Source of the DNA: Actinomycetota bacterium
Lineage (GTDB): Bacteria; Actinomycetota; Acidimicrobiia; Acidimicrobiales; Acidimicrobiaceae
NCBI GenBank assembly: GCA_004366215.1
Contig: SIRY01000078.1
Location: 1-16,324 of the forward strand
Length of the DNA: 16,324 nucleotides
Reading direction: 5' to 3'
The position numbers and the translations under genes are program-made. Shown in pieces: positions 1 through 6,515 of the stretch. The notes below the pieces were generated by a model, which was not told the DNA's origin, searched no databases, and saw only the letters and a list, made by a program, of their open reading frames with translations. The number at the start of each line of letters is the position of its first letter. Within the stretch, counting starts at the first letter, position 1.

Positions 1-128
1 ACTCTGCCGGGACCGAAGAGGAGCTCCTCGCCCACATCCAAGCGCACGTCCAGGAGGTCCATGGACTGCGTCGGGTGACGCCGGTGCTCCTCGCTGCGGT
101 GAAGTCCAACATTCGAGACGTCGCCTAA
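1..128 (+). CDS. DUF1059 family small protein, 3' end only
   Basis: The window opens inside a reading frame (codons from base 3) that ends at TAA 126-128. The visible C-terminus contains TEEELLAHIQAHVQEVHGL and ends in VLLAAVKSNIRDVA. This matches the end of the small DUF1059 proteins, which typically have a TEEEVLxxxxxHAxxVHG helix and finish with a helix ending in IRD. These proteins are usually about 55-90 residues, and the N-terminal half, with the expected Cys-rich CxDxGxDC-type start, lies outside the window. The family's function is unknown; a metal-binding role is sometimes proposed. A 35-base gap separates it from the dehydratase downstream, so co-transcription is possible. The family call rests on the C-terminal pattern only. 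Confidence 0.6.
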   Translation, partial: SAGTEEELLAHIQAHVQEVHGLRRVTPVLLAAVKSNIRDVA

Positions 129-163
129 GCTGAGACCGGCTGTGCCGCGAGAGGGAGGAGCGT

Positions 164-586
164 GTGATCGATCCGACGACGCTCATCCCCCATCGACCGC
201 CGTTCCTCCTCTTGGACGTCATCGACGTTCTCGAGGCCGGTAGGCGGGCGGTCGGCCGCTGGAACGTCCCGCCAGATCTCGCGGTCTTCGAAGGCCACTT
301 CCCGGGCCGGCCGGTGCTGCCTGGCGTGTACCAGGTAGAGTCGGTCGCGCAGCTTGGAGCGGCGACCGTGCTCGCTGACGAGCGCTTTCGGGGCACGCTC
401 CCTCTCTTTGGTGGCATCGATCGTGCACGCTTTCGGCGCCAAGTCGTCCCGGGCGATGAGCTCACCGTGGAGGTCGAGCTGCTCTCCCTCTCGGGGCGGG
501 CAGGCAAGGGGCGTGGTTGGGCTCGAGTTGGGGAAGCCCTCGCGGCTGAGGTTGAGCTCATGTTCGTGATCGCGCCGAGCCGCTGA
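164..586 (+). CDS. fabZ: FabZ-like (3R)-hydroxyacyl-ACP dehydratase
   Basis: This 140-residue protein is a hot-dog-fold dehydratase, expected to remove water from 3-hydroxyacyl-ACP in fatty acid elongation in the cytoplasm. It has the N-terminal IPHRPPFLLLD motif (residues 8-18) and the central FEGHFPGRPVLPGV segment (42-55) with catalytic His45. The second catalytic residue is Glu59, in YQVESVAQLG. LFGGIDRARFRRQVVPGDEL (81-100) is the family's second signature. The length matches FabZ (about 140-150). Translation starts at GTG 164 behind a GGAGG at 154-158 with a 5-base spacer. Exonuclease III follows after 2 bases, so the two genes are probably one transcript. A relative acting on another acyl-ACP cannot be excluded, since the remaining fatty-acid genes are not beside it. 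Confidence 0.87.
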   Translation: MIDPTTLIPHRPPFLLLDVIDVLEAGRRAVGRWNVPPDLAVFEGHFPGRPVLPGVYQVESVAQLGAATVLADERFRGTLPLFGGIDRARFRRQVVPGDELTVEVELLSLSGRAGKGRGWARVGEALAAEVELMFVIAPSR

Positions 587-588
587 CG

Positions 589-1362
589 ATGCGGGTCGCG
601 ACCTGGAACGTCAACTCGCTTCGAGCGCGTCAGGAGCTCGTCGGTGCGTGGCTCGACGAGCACGAGCCAGACGTCCTGCTGTTACAGGAGACGAAGGTTG
701 ATGACCGCTCCTTCCCGCGGCAGCTCTTCGAGGAGCGCGGCTACCACGTCGTCACGTGGGGCGCGAACCAGTGGAACGGAGTAGCAATCTGTCTGCGGGG
801 GGAGCCGGCGGAGGTACGCTACGGGGCTAACCTCGCGCGGGCCGTCGACGCGAGAGAAGAGCCACGAGCACTCGCGGTCTTGGCCTCGTTTGGGTGGGTG
901 CTGAGCGTCTACGTTCCGAACGGCCGTGCGCTCGACGACCCTCACTACCGCTACAAGCTTGCGTGGCTCTCGACCTTGCGGGAGTCCCTCGCGCCGATCG
1001 TCGGCGACGGCGTCATCGTGGGTGGAGACTTCAACGTGGCCCCGAGCGACCTCGACGTGTGGGATGCGCAGGCGCTTCGCGGCTCGACGCACGTCTCGCA
1101 GCCGGAGCGTTCGGCGCTGGCCTCCCTCCTTGGGCTCGGCCTGCACGACGCGTTCCGGCTCGCTCACCCAGACGAGCCTGGGTTCACATGGTGGGACTAC
1201 CGCCAGGGCGCGTTTCGTCGCAACTTCGGCATGCGCATCGACCTGATGCTCGTCTCGGCTGGATGGGTGAGCCGGCTCTCGAGGATCGAGGTCGACCGTG
1301 AGGCGAGACGAGCAGCGAAACCTTCGGATCACGCCCCACTCGTCGCCGACTTCTCCCCGTAG
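589..1362 (+). CDS. xthA: Exodeoxyribonuclease III (AP endonuclease)
   Basis: This 257-residue protein belongs to the exonuclease III/Ape1 endonuclease-exonuclease-phosphatase family, which cuts DNA at abasic sites and trims 3' ends in base-excision repair. All active-site landmarks are visible: Asn7 in TWNVNSLRAR, metal ligand Glu34 in LLQETK, Tyr108 in YVPNG, Asp147 and Asn149 in GGDFNVAPSD, Asp218 in RIDLMLVS, and the catalytic pair Asp247-His248 in SDHAPL. TWWDYR (200-205) is typical of the XthA branch. Length is normal. The ATG at 589 lies 2 bases after the dehydratase stop, so expression is probably coupled. The last 34 bases overlap the 3' end of the convergent helicase gene. Confidence 0.95.
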   Translation: MRVATWNVNSLRARQELVGAWLDEHEPDVLLLQETKVDDRSFPRQLFEERGYHVVTWGANQWNGVAICLRGEPAEVRYGANLARAVDAREEPRALAVLASFGWVLSVYVPNGRALDDPHYRYKLAWLSTLRESLAPIVGDGVIVGGDFNVAPSDLDVWDAQALRGSTHVSQPERSALASLLGLGLHDAFRLAHPDEPGFTWWDYRQGAFRRNFGMRIDLMLVSAGWVSRLSRIEVDREARRAAKPSDHAPLVADFSP

Positions 1363-3140
1363 GAGGCTGCGATGACCCGCCACAAGGAGTGGGCTAACGC
1401 CTCCCGTACCGAGGCAGGCGTCTCGGTCAAGTGTGCGAGGAGGGCCTCGTAGCTCCGAGGAGTCGACCGTAGCAGGCCCTCGAGCGCTGCGTCGCTGACG
1501 AGCCGGTGCGGGGCGACCCCGAGCGCTCGAGCAAAGCGAGCCCGCTGCGTGAGGAGCGCGCGGCGGGAGGGTGATGGGGTGCGTGCTCGGCCGACCGTCG
1601 ACGCAGGGGCGACGGAGTGCGCCGCCGTCAGCTCGGCGAGAAGCGGCTGGAGCAAGACGCTCGGCGCGACGTCGCTCCAGCTGAGAGAGAGCGAGTCGGT
1701 CGCTCGGGTCATCGCGACGTAGAGCAGTCGGCGTTCCTCTGCACGTCGCTCAGCACTCCGAGCTCCAGGATGCGGAAGCGATCGGGCGCCGACGTCGATG
1801 AGGCGGACGTGGAACCACTCGAGCCCTTTCGCTCGATGGAAGGTCGCTAGCGTCACGGCGTTGAGTCGGCGCGCGAGGCGCTCATCGAGGACGTCACGCA
1901 GATCCTCGACGCGGGCCATCGGGTCAGCGCGGAGAAGGTCGGCAACCTGGGACCGAACGTGCTCGAGGAGGTCGTCGTCGATGTCGGAGTCACTGCTCGA
2001 GAGTTCGTCGAGGACGACTCGCAGCGGGGTCGCGCTCTGGCGCAGACTCGCGAAGCGTTGCCTGAGGCGAGCGAGCACGCGATCGTGTCCGAGTGTCACG
2101 CTTGGGATGCCCGCGCGAGCGAGCGCTGCGTCGACCGCACCGAGTGCTCTCGATGTCCGCGCGAGCACTGCCATTGCTCGCCACCGCACTCCCTGGTTGT
2201 GCAGTCCACTCAGTTCTCGAACCACGCTCTGGGCCTCATCGTCGGGGTGCGAGAAGCCACGGACTACCGGCGGTGGACCGCCGGGTCGCGCTCCGCGTAC
2301 GAGAGGAGGAGGATGGAGGACGCTAGCGCAAGACTGTACGAGGGTGTCGCGCGATCGGTAGTTCGTCGTGAGGGTCACCGTGTGCATGCCGGGGACATCG
2401 AGTTCGGTGAGCACCGACGGATCCGCGCCGTTCCACGCGTAGATCGACTGGTTGGGGTCGCCGACGACGGTCAGGCCTCGAAGATCGGGCCCGAGCAACG
2501 CCCGAAAGAGGCGAAGCTGCGCGGGCGTCGAGTCCTGAAACTCGTCGACGAAGAGCCACTCGATCCCAAGGTCATCTCTCAGCGCTGGCTCTCGCTCGAG
2601 CCGGTGTGCGAGCGCTGCGATGACGCCGTCGAGGTCGAGCACGGAGTGCTCCGCACAGTAGCGCGTGTACGCGGTGGCGAGCGTGGCGATGCGCTCGGTT
2701 GGCGGGGGTGATCCGCGCAGAGTGGCGAGCAGCAGCTGGTGCTCACGAGGAGTGAGCGGTGGTGCGACACGGCGCACCAGTTCGTCGACCGACTCAATGC
2801 GAGGCAGGCGCTCTCCGCGGAGCCGGGCGACCTCGGCGAGCCAGCTCAGCGCAGCTGCGTGGACCGTGTTCGTCGTCGGAAGCGGGCCGCGCAACGTGCG
2901 CCGCAGTCGGCGCTGGAGCTCGAAGGCTGCTGCACGGGTGAAGGTGAGGACTGCCGTCGCCGTCGCGTGGATGCGACCCGTGGTGAGCTGAACCGCGATG
3001 CGCCTCGTGAGTACCAGCGTCTTGCCTGAACCCGCCGGCGCGACGATGCGGAGCGGCGGAGGAACCTGCGTCGCCGCACGCGGCTCAGGCGAGAGGTCTC
3101 CAAGCAGGTCGTCGAGCAGGGAAGCAGGGGATTCGACCAT
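1329..3140 (-). CDS. uvrD2: UvrD2-like superfamily 1 DNA helicase with HRDC-like tail
   Basis: This 603-residue ATP-dependent 3'-5' DNA helicase of the UvrD/Rep/PcrA family shows all core motifs in order: Walker A APAGSGKT (34-41), motif II VDEFQDST (198-205), motif III GDPNQSIYAWNG (227-238), motif IV NYRS (260-263), motif V TFHRAKGLEW (433-442) and motif VI RRLLYVAMTRAT (470-481). Residues of about 526-590, including GVAPHRLVSDAALEGLL, resemble an HRDC domain, as in actinobacterial UvrD2. It is shorter than typical UvrD. Mycobacterial UvrD2 has four zinc-binding cysteines before HRDC; here the only cysteines are at 162 and 271, so that module is absent. The frame stays open to 3296, but ATG 3140 is chosen because it sits one base after the radical SAM stop, a coupling arrangement. 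Confidence 0.88.
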   Translation of the reverse strand: MVESPASLLDDLLGDLSPEPRAATQVPPPLRIVAPAGSGKTLVLTRRIAVQLTTGRIHATATAVLTFTRAAAFELQRRLRRTLRGPLPTTNTVHAAALSWLAEVARLRGERLPRIESVDELVRRVAPPLTPREHQLLLATLRGSPPPTERIATLATAYTRYCAEHSVLDLDGVIAALAHRLEREPALRDDLGIEWLFVDEFQDSTPAQLRLFRALLGPDLRGLTVVGDPNQSIYAWNGADPSVLTELDVPGMHTVTLTTNYRSRDTLVQSCASVLHPPPLVRGARPGGPPPVVRGFSHPDDEAQSVVRELSGLHNQGVRWRAMAVLARTSRALGAVDAALARAGIPSVTLGHDRVLARLRQRFASLRQSATPLRVVLDELSSSDSDIDDDLLEHVRSQVADLLRADPMARVEDLRDVLDERLARRLNAVTLATFHRAKGLEWFHVRLIDVGARSLPHPGARSAERRAEERRLLYVAMTRATDSLSLSWSDVAPSVLLQPLLAELTAAHSVAPASTVGRARTPSPSRRALLTQRARFARALGVAPHRLVSDAALEGLLRSTPRSYEALLAHLTETPASVREALAHSLWRVIAASYGEKSATSGA

Positions 3141-3141
3141 G

Positions 3142-5652
3142 CTACGACGTCGGCGCAGCGCAGCAGAACCACGCCTCGCTGAGACGCGCAGGCGCTGGGG
3201 CCCGGCTGGCTGGTCGTGGAGGTCGTGGCGGGGCACCGACGAGCTGCCAGGCCGCGTCGAAGCCGTCTCGAAAGGAGGGTGCACGAGCAGCGGCACTGCG
3301 AAGGGCCGCTGCGAGTCCCTCGAGGCGAGGATCCGAGTAGCGCCATGCGTAGCTCATCGACGAGGTGTCGTAGCTGCCGAAGCTCTCGTCGAGTCTGAGC
3401 AGGGTCGTTCGGGGAGCGAGGAGCTCGATGCCGTACTGCACGGGCTCGACAACGTCCTCGAGGTGAGAGTCCCACACGAACCGAAGGATGTCGTGCACGT
3501 CCTCGAGCGTGCTCCAAGGCGTGAAAGGGATGAAGGTCGGGTGGAGGCCGACGCCGGCGTCGAAGAGCGCATCGCGCACTCGGATCACGTCGGCCCGAGT
3601 ATGACCCTTGCCGAGGCGTTCCAAGATGTCGTCGCGCAGACTTTCGACCGCCGAGATCACGAAGACCACGCCTGCAGCGGCGAGCCGCGCAGCGAGGGAG
3701 GGATCGCGCGCCAGCTCGGCGATCTTGATCGTCACGTCGAACGTCACCGACGGGTAGCGGCGGTGTGCCTCCTCGAGGATCGCGACGGCGTGGCGGGGAG
3801 CACTCAGGAAGTCAGCGTCCCCGAAGGAGATGTGAGCGGCCCCGCGAGCCACCTGTTCCTCGATGTCTGTGAGCACGGCAGCCGTTTCGAGGGTGACGAT
3901 CCTGCCGTGCCAGGCGCCTGCGACCGGGCAGTGGAGACAGCGGTGGCGGCAGCCGAGCGTGGTCTCGACGTAACCGGTTCGATACACCGTCCCTCCACGC
4001 TCGAGGGTGCGGTAGCGACGGGTGTCGTCCTGCGAGGGCGGCGGTTCGTAGTGCCGTCGCCCTCCCCGTCGGCTGGAGCGCTCTCCGACGAGGAGGGCGG
4101 CAACCTCGTCCGGGTCATCCCGATCGATCGCCCAGAGCAACGGCCAGGACTCACCGTCGAGCGCTTCACGCAGGGTCGAGGCGTACGTACCGACGAGGAG
4201 CACCAGACGGGTTCGAAGGAGTTCGCGGTGTTGCTCGATGAGCGTCCGAGCACGGAGCGCTCCGGTCAACATGGGGACAGAGATGACGACGGCTGATGCT
4301 CGGCCGATCGCCTCGTGGAGCGCTGTCGCTGCGCAGTCTGCGTCCACGACGTGCGTACGGTGACGCAAGCGCCCTGCGATCATGGCTGCGAGCTGTGAGC
4401 GGTGGCCGAGGTCGTAGGTTGTGACGAGCAGGATGGGCGCCGAGTCGGAGAGAGCCTGACCCATGCCTGCGAGTCTACGGCCTTGGACGGCATCGAGTCG
4501 ACTGAGAACTTCTCGGCGGCTCGGTCCGTGGACGAACACGAAGCCTAGGTAACGGTTGCTGCGAGGCGGCGCGTACACCGCGGTTCCAGGTGTCGTGGTC
4601 ACCTCGATGGCTTCGACGCCTGGCAGCGCCCAAGCCTGGTCGACGTTGTCGAACCCCTCGAAGGTCCCGTCGCTCGGGGTGGGTACCATCCAGATGCCGA
4701 GTGGCCCGCCCCGGCGCGTGACCCTTGGGCCCTCGAGCTCTCCAAGGGTCCGGGCGATCACCAGCTCCTCGAGGCGACGTCCGCCTGTGAGGCGGATCGC
4801 CCGGCTGCAGCGCCCACCGATCGTCCGCGGCGCGACCTCCAGCAGCGCTGGTCCGGTGCTCGTGATACGGAGCTCTGCGTGCAGCGGTGACGTGGTCAGT
4901 CCCAGCCAGTTTGCGGCACGCTCGACGAGGAGCCGCACCTCCTCGCGTTGCGCTGCGGGTAGCTCACTCGGGGCGACGTAGAGCTCCTCCCAGAAGGTAG
5001 GTCCATCGCCAAGCCCCGGCTTGTCGAACACCTCGACGACTTCGAGAGCACCGCCGGTCATGATGCCTTCGAGGGCGAGCTCTGGGCCTGAGACGTACTG
5101 CTCGGCCAGCACCGGTGAGCTCGGACCTACGACGCGCTCGAGCTGAGACCGTCCCCAGTCGAGCGTCTCGCGCTCGACTCGAACGACCCCCTCTGACGCG
5201 GTGCGATCTCGTGGCTTGAGAACCCAGGGTCCAGGGCCGAGGTGACGCTCGAGCCACGGGCCGGTGAGCTTGGCGACTGACTCGGCGAGGACCCATCGAG
5301 GCTGTGGGAACTCACCTCGATCGAGGTGCGCTCGAAAGAGGTCCTTTCGAGTCGCACGCTCGACCACGGTCGCCCGCCCACTCGTCAGGCCGAGGAGGTC
5401 GGAGACGTGGGCAGCGAAGCGTACTGAGAGCTCGTCAACACCCACCACCGCCTCGACACCTCTCGAGGCGAGCGCACGGGCGATGCGGTCGAACTCCGAA
5501 GGGTCAAGTGAGAGCGACGACTCGATGACAGCGTGGACCGCGAGAGGTTCGCGGGCGTCGGTGATCACGGTGAGCGTGTGATCGTCGGTAGCCCTGAGGA
5601 AATCGTCGGAGCGGTAGCTCTCAGCAGGGACTACGAGGGCGAGCTTCGCCAC
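3142..5652 (-). CDS. ATP-grasp / radical SAM fusion with CC-containing tail (CUAEP/CCAEP-tail-like)
   Basis: Counting from GTG 5652 (836 residues), four parts are visible. Residues 1-~300 are an ATP-grasp ligase, with WVLKPRD around Lys146 and HAELRI and LLEVAPRTIGG supplying Glu260, Glu272 and Arg276. Residues ~315-390 (PLGIWMVPTPSDG, YLGFVFVHG) look like the C-terminal domain of L-amino acid ligases. Residues ~405-526 are a Rossmann-like domain without the B12-binding DxHxxG. Residues ~557-745 are a radical SAM domain with CRHRCLHC (Cys568, Cys572, Cys575), VETTLGC, ISFGDADF and KGHTRADV. A proline-rich linker leads to the tail WFCCAAPTS with Cys830-Cys831. The radical SAM part and tail match, from memory, the CUAEP/CCAEP-tail family; substrate is unknown. 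An in-frame GTG at 5709 would overlap nfuA's start; GTG 5652 fits the usual ATP-grasp N-terminus (KLALVVPAESYR). Confidence 0.85.
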   Translation of the reverse strand: MAKLALVVPAESYRSDDFLRATDDHTLTVITDAREPLAVHAVIESSLSLDPSEFDRIARALASRGVEAVVGVDELSVRFAAHVSDLLGLTSGRATVVERATRKDLFRAHLDRGEFPQPRWVLAESVAKLTGPWLERHLGPGPWVLKPRDRTASEGVVRVERETLDWGRSQLERVVGPSSPVLAEQYVSGPELALEGIMTGGALEVVEVFDKPGLGDGPTFWEELYVAPSELPAAQREEVRLLVERAANWLGLTTSPLHAELRITSTGPALLEVAPRTIGGRCSRAIRLTGGRRLEELVIARTLGELEGPRVTRRGGPLGIWMVPTPSDGTFEGFDNVDQAWALPGVEAIEVTTTPGTAVYAPPRSNRYLGFVFVHGPSRREVLSRLDAVQGRRLAGMGQALSDSAPILLVTTYDLGHRSQLAAMIAGRLRHRTHVVDADCAATALHEAIGRASAVVISVPMLTGALRARTLIEQHRELLRTRLVLLVGTYASTLREALDGESWPLLWAIDRDDPDEVAALLVGERSSRRGGRRHYEPPPSQDDTRRYRTLERGGTVYRTGYVETTLGCRHRCLHCPVAGAWHGRIVTLETAAVLTDIEEQVARGAAHISFGDADFLSAPRHAVAILEEAHRRYPSVTFDVTIKIAELARDPSLAARLAAAGVVFVISAVESLRDDILERLGKGHTRADVIRVRDALFDAGVGLHPTFIPFTPWSTLEDVHDILRFVWDSHLEDVVEPVQYGIELLAPRTTLLRLDESFGSYDTSSMSYAWRYSDPRLEGLAAALRSAAARAPSFRDGFDAAWQLVGAPPRPPRPASRAPAPARLSEAWFCCAAPTS

Positions 5653-5657
5653 GTCTG

Positions 5658-5667
5658 TAGGATCGTA
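5658..5667. promoter_or_regulatory. Overlapping divergent -10-like elements between nfuA and the radical SAM gene
   Basis: The ten bases TAGGATCGTA read as TAGGAT on the plus strand (5658-5663) and as TACGAT on the minus strand (5667-5662). Both fit the TANNNT form of actinobacterial -10 boxes. On the minus side, GTG 5652 begins nine bases beyond the hexamer, which suits a leaderless radical SAM transcript. On the plus side, transcription from about 5670 would leave a short leader carrying the nfuA ribosome site. I found no convincing -35 box for either, so this is a tentative call. Confidence 0.3.
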
Positions 5668-5681
5668 GCTGGGAGCCAGCG

Positions 5682-5687
5682 AGGAGG
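5682..5687 (+). promoter_or_regulatory. Shine-Dalgarno of nfuA (AGGAGG)
   Basis: A perfect AGGAGG sits 8 bases before GTG 5696 and fixes the nfuA start. It lies inside the N-terminal extension of the longest possible radical SAM frame (from GTG 5709), which is one reason to prefer the shorter radical SAM start. Confidence 0.8.
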
Positions 5688-5695
5688 CTTGCAAG

Positions 5696-6304
5696 GTGAT
5701 AACCGTCACACCGCACGCTCGGGATCTGATCGCAGCTGCGATCGCAGAGGAGCAGCAGGACGCACCTCTTGGGCTGTGGATCGAAGTTACCGGGGCCCCA
5801 GATGCGAGCTTCCACTACGACGTCTACCTCCAGGAGGTGAGCGCTGCCGATCCGGAGGACGAGCGCATCGTCCTCGACGGGATCGTCCTCGTCATCCCCG
5901 CCTCGTCCCGCGAGGCGCTCCGCGGAGCGACCGTCGACGCAGGGCCCGAAGGCGACCTCGTCATCGATAACCCCAACGTTCCTCGTGGCGCAGAGCCGCT
6001 ACCAGACTTTGGTCCTGAGGCGCTCACCAACGACCTTGCCCGTCGAGTGGATGCGATCTTGCAAGAGCAGATCAACCCAGCGATCGCGGCGCATGGCGGT
6101 TACGCAGAGCTAGTCGGCGTGGTTGATGAGGTCGCCTACGTGCTCATGGGTGGCGGCTGCCAGGGGTGTGGGCTCGCCGCGGTGACCCTGAGCCAAGGGA
6201 TCGCGGTCGCGATTCGCGATGCGCTTCCTGAGATCCGTGACGTCGTCGACGTGACGAATCACGCAGCAGGCAACAACCCGTACTACCAGCCTCAAAAGAA
6301 GTAG
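5696..6304 (+). CDS. nfuA: NfuA-type Fe-S cluster carrier protein
   Basis: This 202-residue protein has the two-domain NfuA layout. Residues 1-~95 resemble an A-type (HesB/IscA) scaffold but contain no cysteine, as is usual for the degenerate NfuA N-domain that binds client proteins. Residues ~112-185 are a NifU C-terminal domain with HGGYAELVGV (133-142) and GGGCQGCGLAAVTL (152-165); Cys155 and Cys158 form the CXXC that holds a [4Fe-4S] cluster between two monomers. The role is delivery of Fe-S clusters to apo-enzymes in the cytoplasm. The start is GTG 5696 with a strong AGGAGG 8 bases upstream. The gene is divergent from the radical SAM enzyme, an obvious possible client, though that link is only inferred from position. 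Confidence 0.92.
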   Translation: MITVTPHARDLIAAAIAEEQQDAPLGLWIEVTGAPDASFHYDVYLQEVSAADPEDERIVLDGIVLVIPASSREALRGATVDAGPEGDLVIDNPNVPRGAEPLPDFGPEALTNDLARRVDAILQEQINPAIAAHGGYAELVGVVDEVAYVLMGGGCQGCGLAAVTLSQGIAVAIRDALPEIRDVVDVTNHAAGNNPYYQPQKK

Positions 6305-6444
6305 GCTCGAAGCCCGCGGGGTGGAAGTTGCTGACCCTCGCTGAGGGGTTCCCCCTGCTCTGAGGGGTGCAGAGGCTGCGCTGACGTCCTCGTTGCGAGG
6401 CCTGTGGCGACGTACCGTGCCGTGAGCGAGGCGAGAGGGAATCG

Positions 6445-6484
6445 GCGACAGAGTGCGCGCCACGGGGTGCGCGCACTCTGTCGC
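6445..6484. terminator. Perfect 16-bp inverted repeat, probable bidirectional terminator
   Basis: Bases 6445-6460 (GCGACAGAGTGCGCGC) pair perfectly with 6469-6484, around an 8-base loop CACGGGGT. The element lies in the 211-base spacer between two convergent genes, nfuA (ends 6304) and yceI (ends 6516 on the minus strand), the expected site for a shared terminator. There is no T-run on either strand, so it is not a classical intrinsic terminator, but U-less hairpins are common in high-GC actinobacteria. A protein-binding palindrome is the alternative. Confidence 0.6.
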
Positions 6485-6489
6485 GACGT

Positions 6490-6509
6490 GCGCACGCCCG
6501 AGCGTGCGC
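6490..6509. terminator. Second hairpin just past the yceI stop (8-bp stem, 4-base loop)
   Basis: GCGCACGC (6490-6497) and GCGTGCGC (6502-6509) form a perfect 8-bp stem around CCGA, starting seven bases after the yceI stop codon on the minus strand. It abuts the larger hairpin at 6445-6484, giving a tandem stem-loop array for transcripts leaving yceI. No T-tract follows. Confidence 0.45.
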
Positions 6510-6515
6510 GCAGCG

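Noticed and set aside
682..1383. 233-codon minus-strand open frame opposite xthA
   Set aside because: Antisense to the whole exonuclease III active-site region; composition is typical of a shadow frame.
1959..2711. 250-codon plus-strand open frame inside the helicase
   Set aside because: It runs antisense to conserved helicase motifs and has no recognisable domain or ribosome site.
3142..3168. Selenocysteine (in-frame TGA) in the tail
   Set aside because: Both tail residues are TGC and the frame ends at TAG; no SECIS-like claim is justified.
2998..4296. 432-codon plus-strand open frame opposite the radical SAM gene and helicase start
   Set aside because: It lies opposite strongly recognisable radical SAM and helicase sequence, has no family motifs and is rich in Arg, Glu and Val as expected of an antisense frame in high-GC DNA.
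4076..4440. Cobalamin-binding domain before the radical SAM core
   Set aside because: The Rossmann-like region resembles B12-binding folds but I see no DxHxxG motif, so no cobalamin dependence is claimed.
5653..5709. Longer radical SAM start at GTG 5709
   Set aside because: It would overlap the nfuA start, lacks a Shine-Dalgarno and adds 19 residues before the usual ATP-grasp N-terminus. It remains possible, so I hold this at moderate confidence.
6305..6444. Small hairpins (AGGGG-TTC-CCCCT at 6344-6356; CCTCG-TTG-CGAGG at 6388-6400) or an RNA gene after nfuA
   Set aside because: Stems are only 5 bp, which is expected by chance in GC-rich DNA; no tRNA-like or other conserved RNA features are seen.
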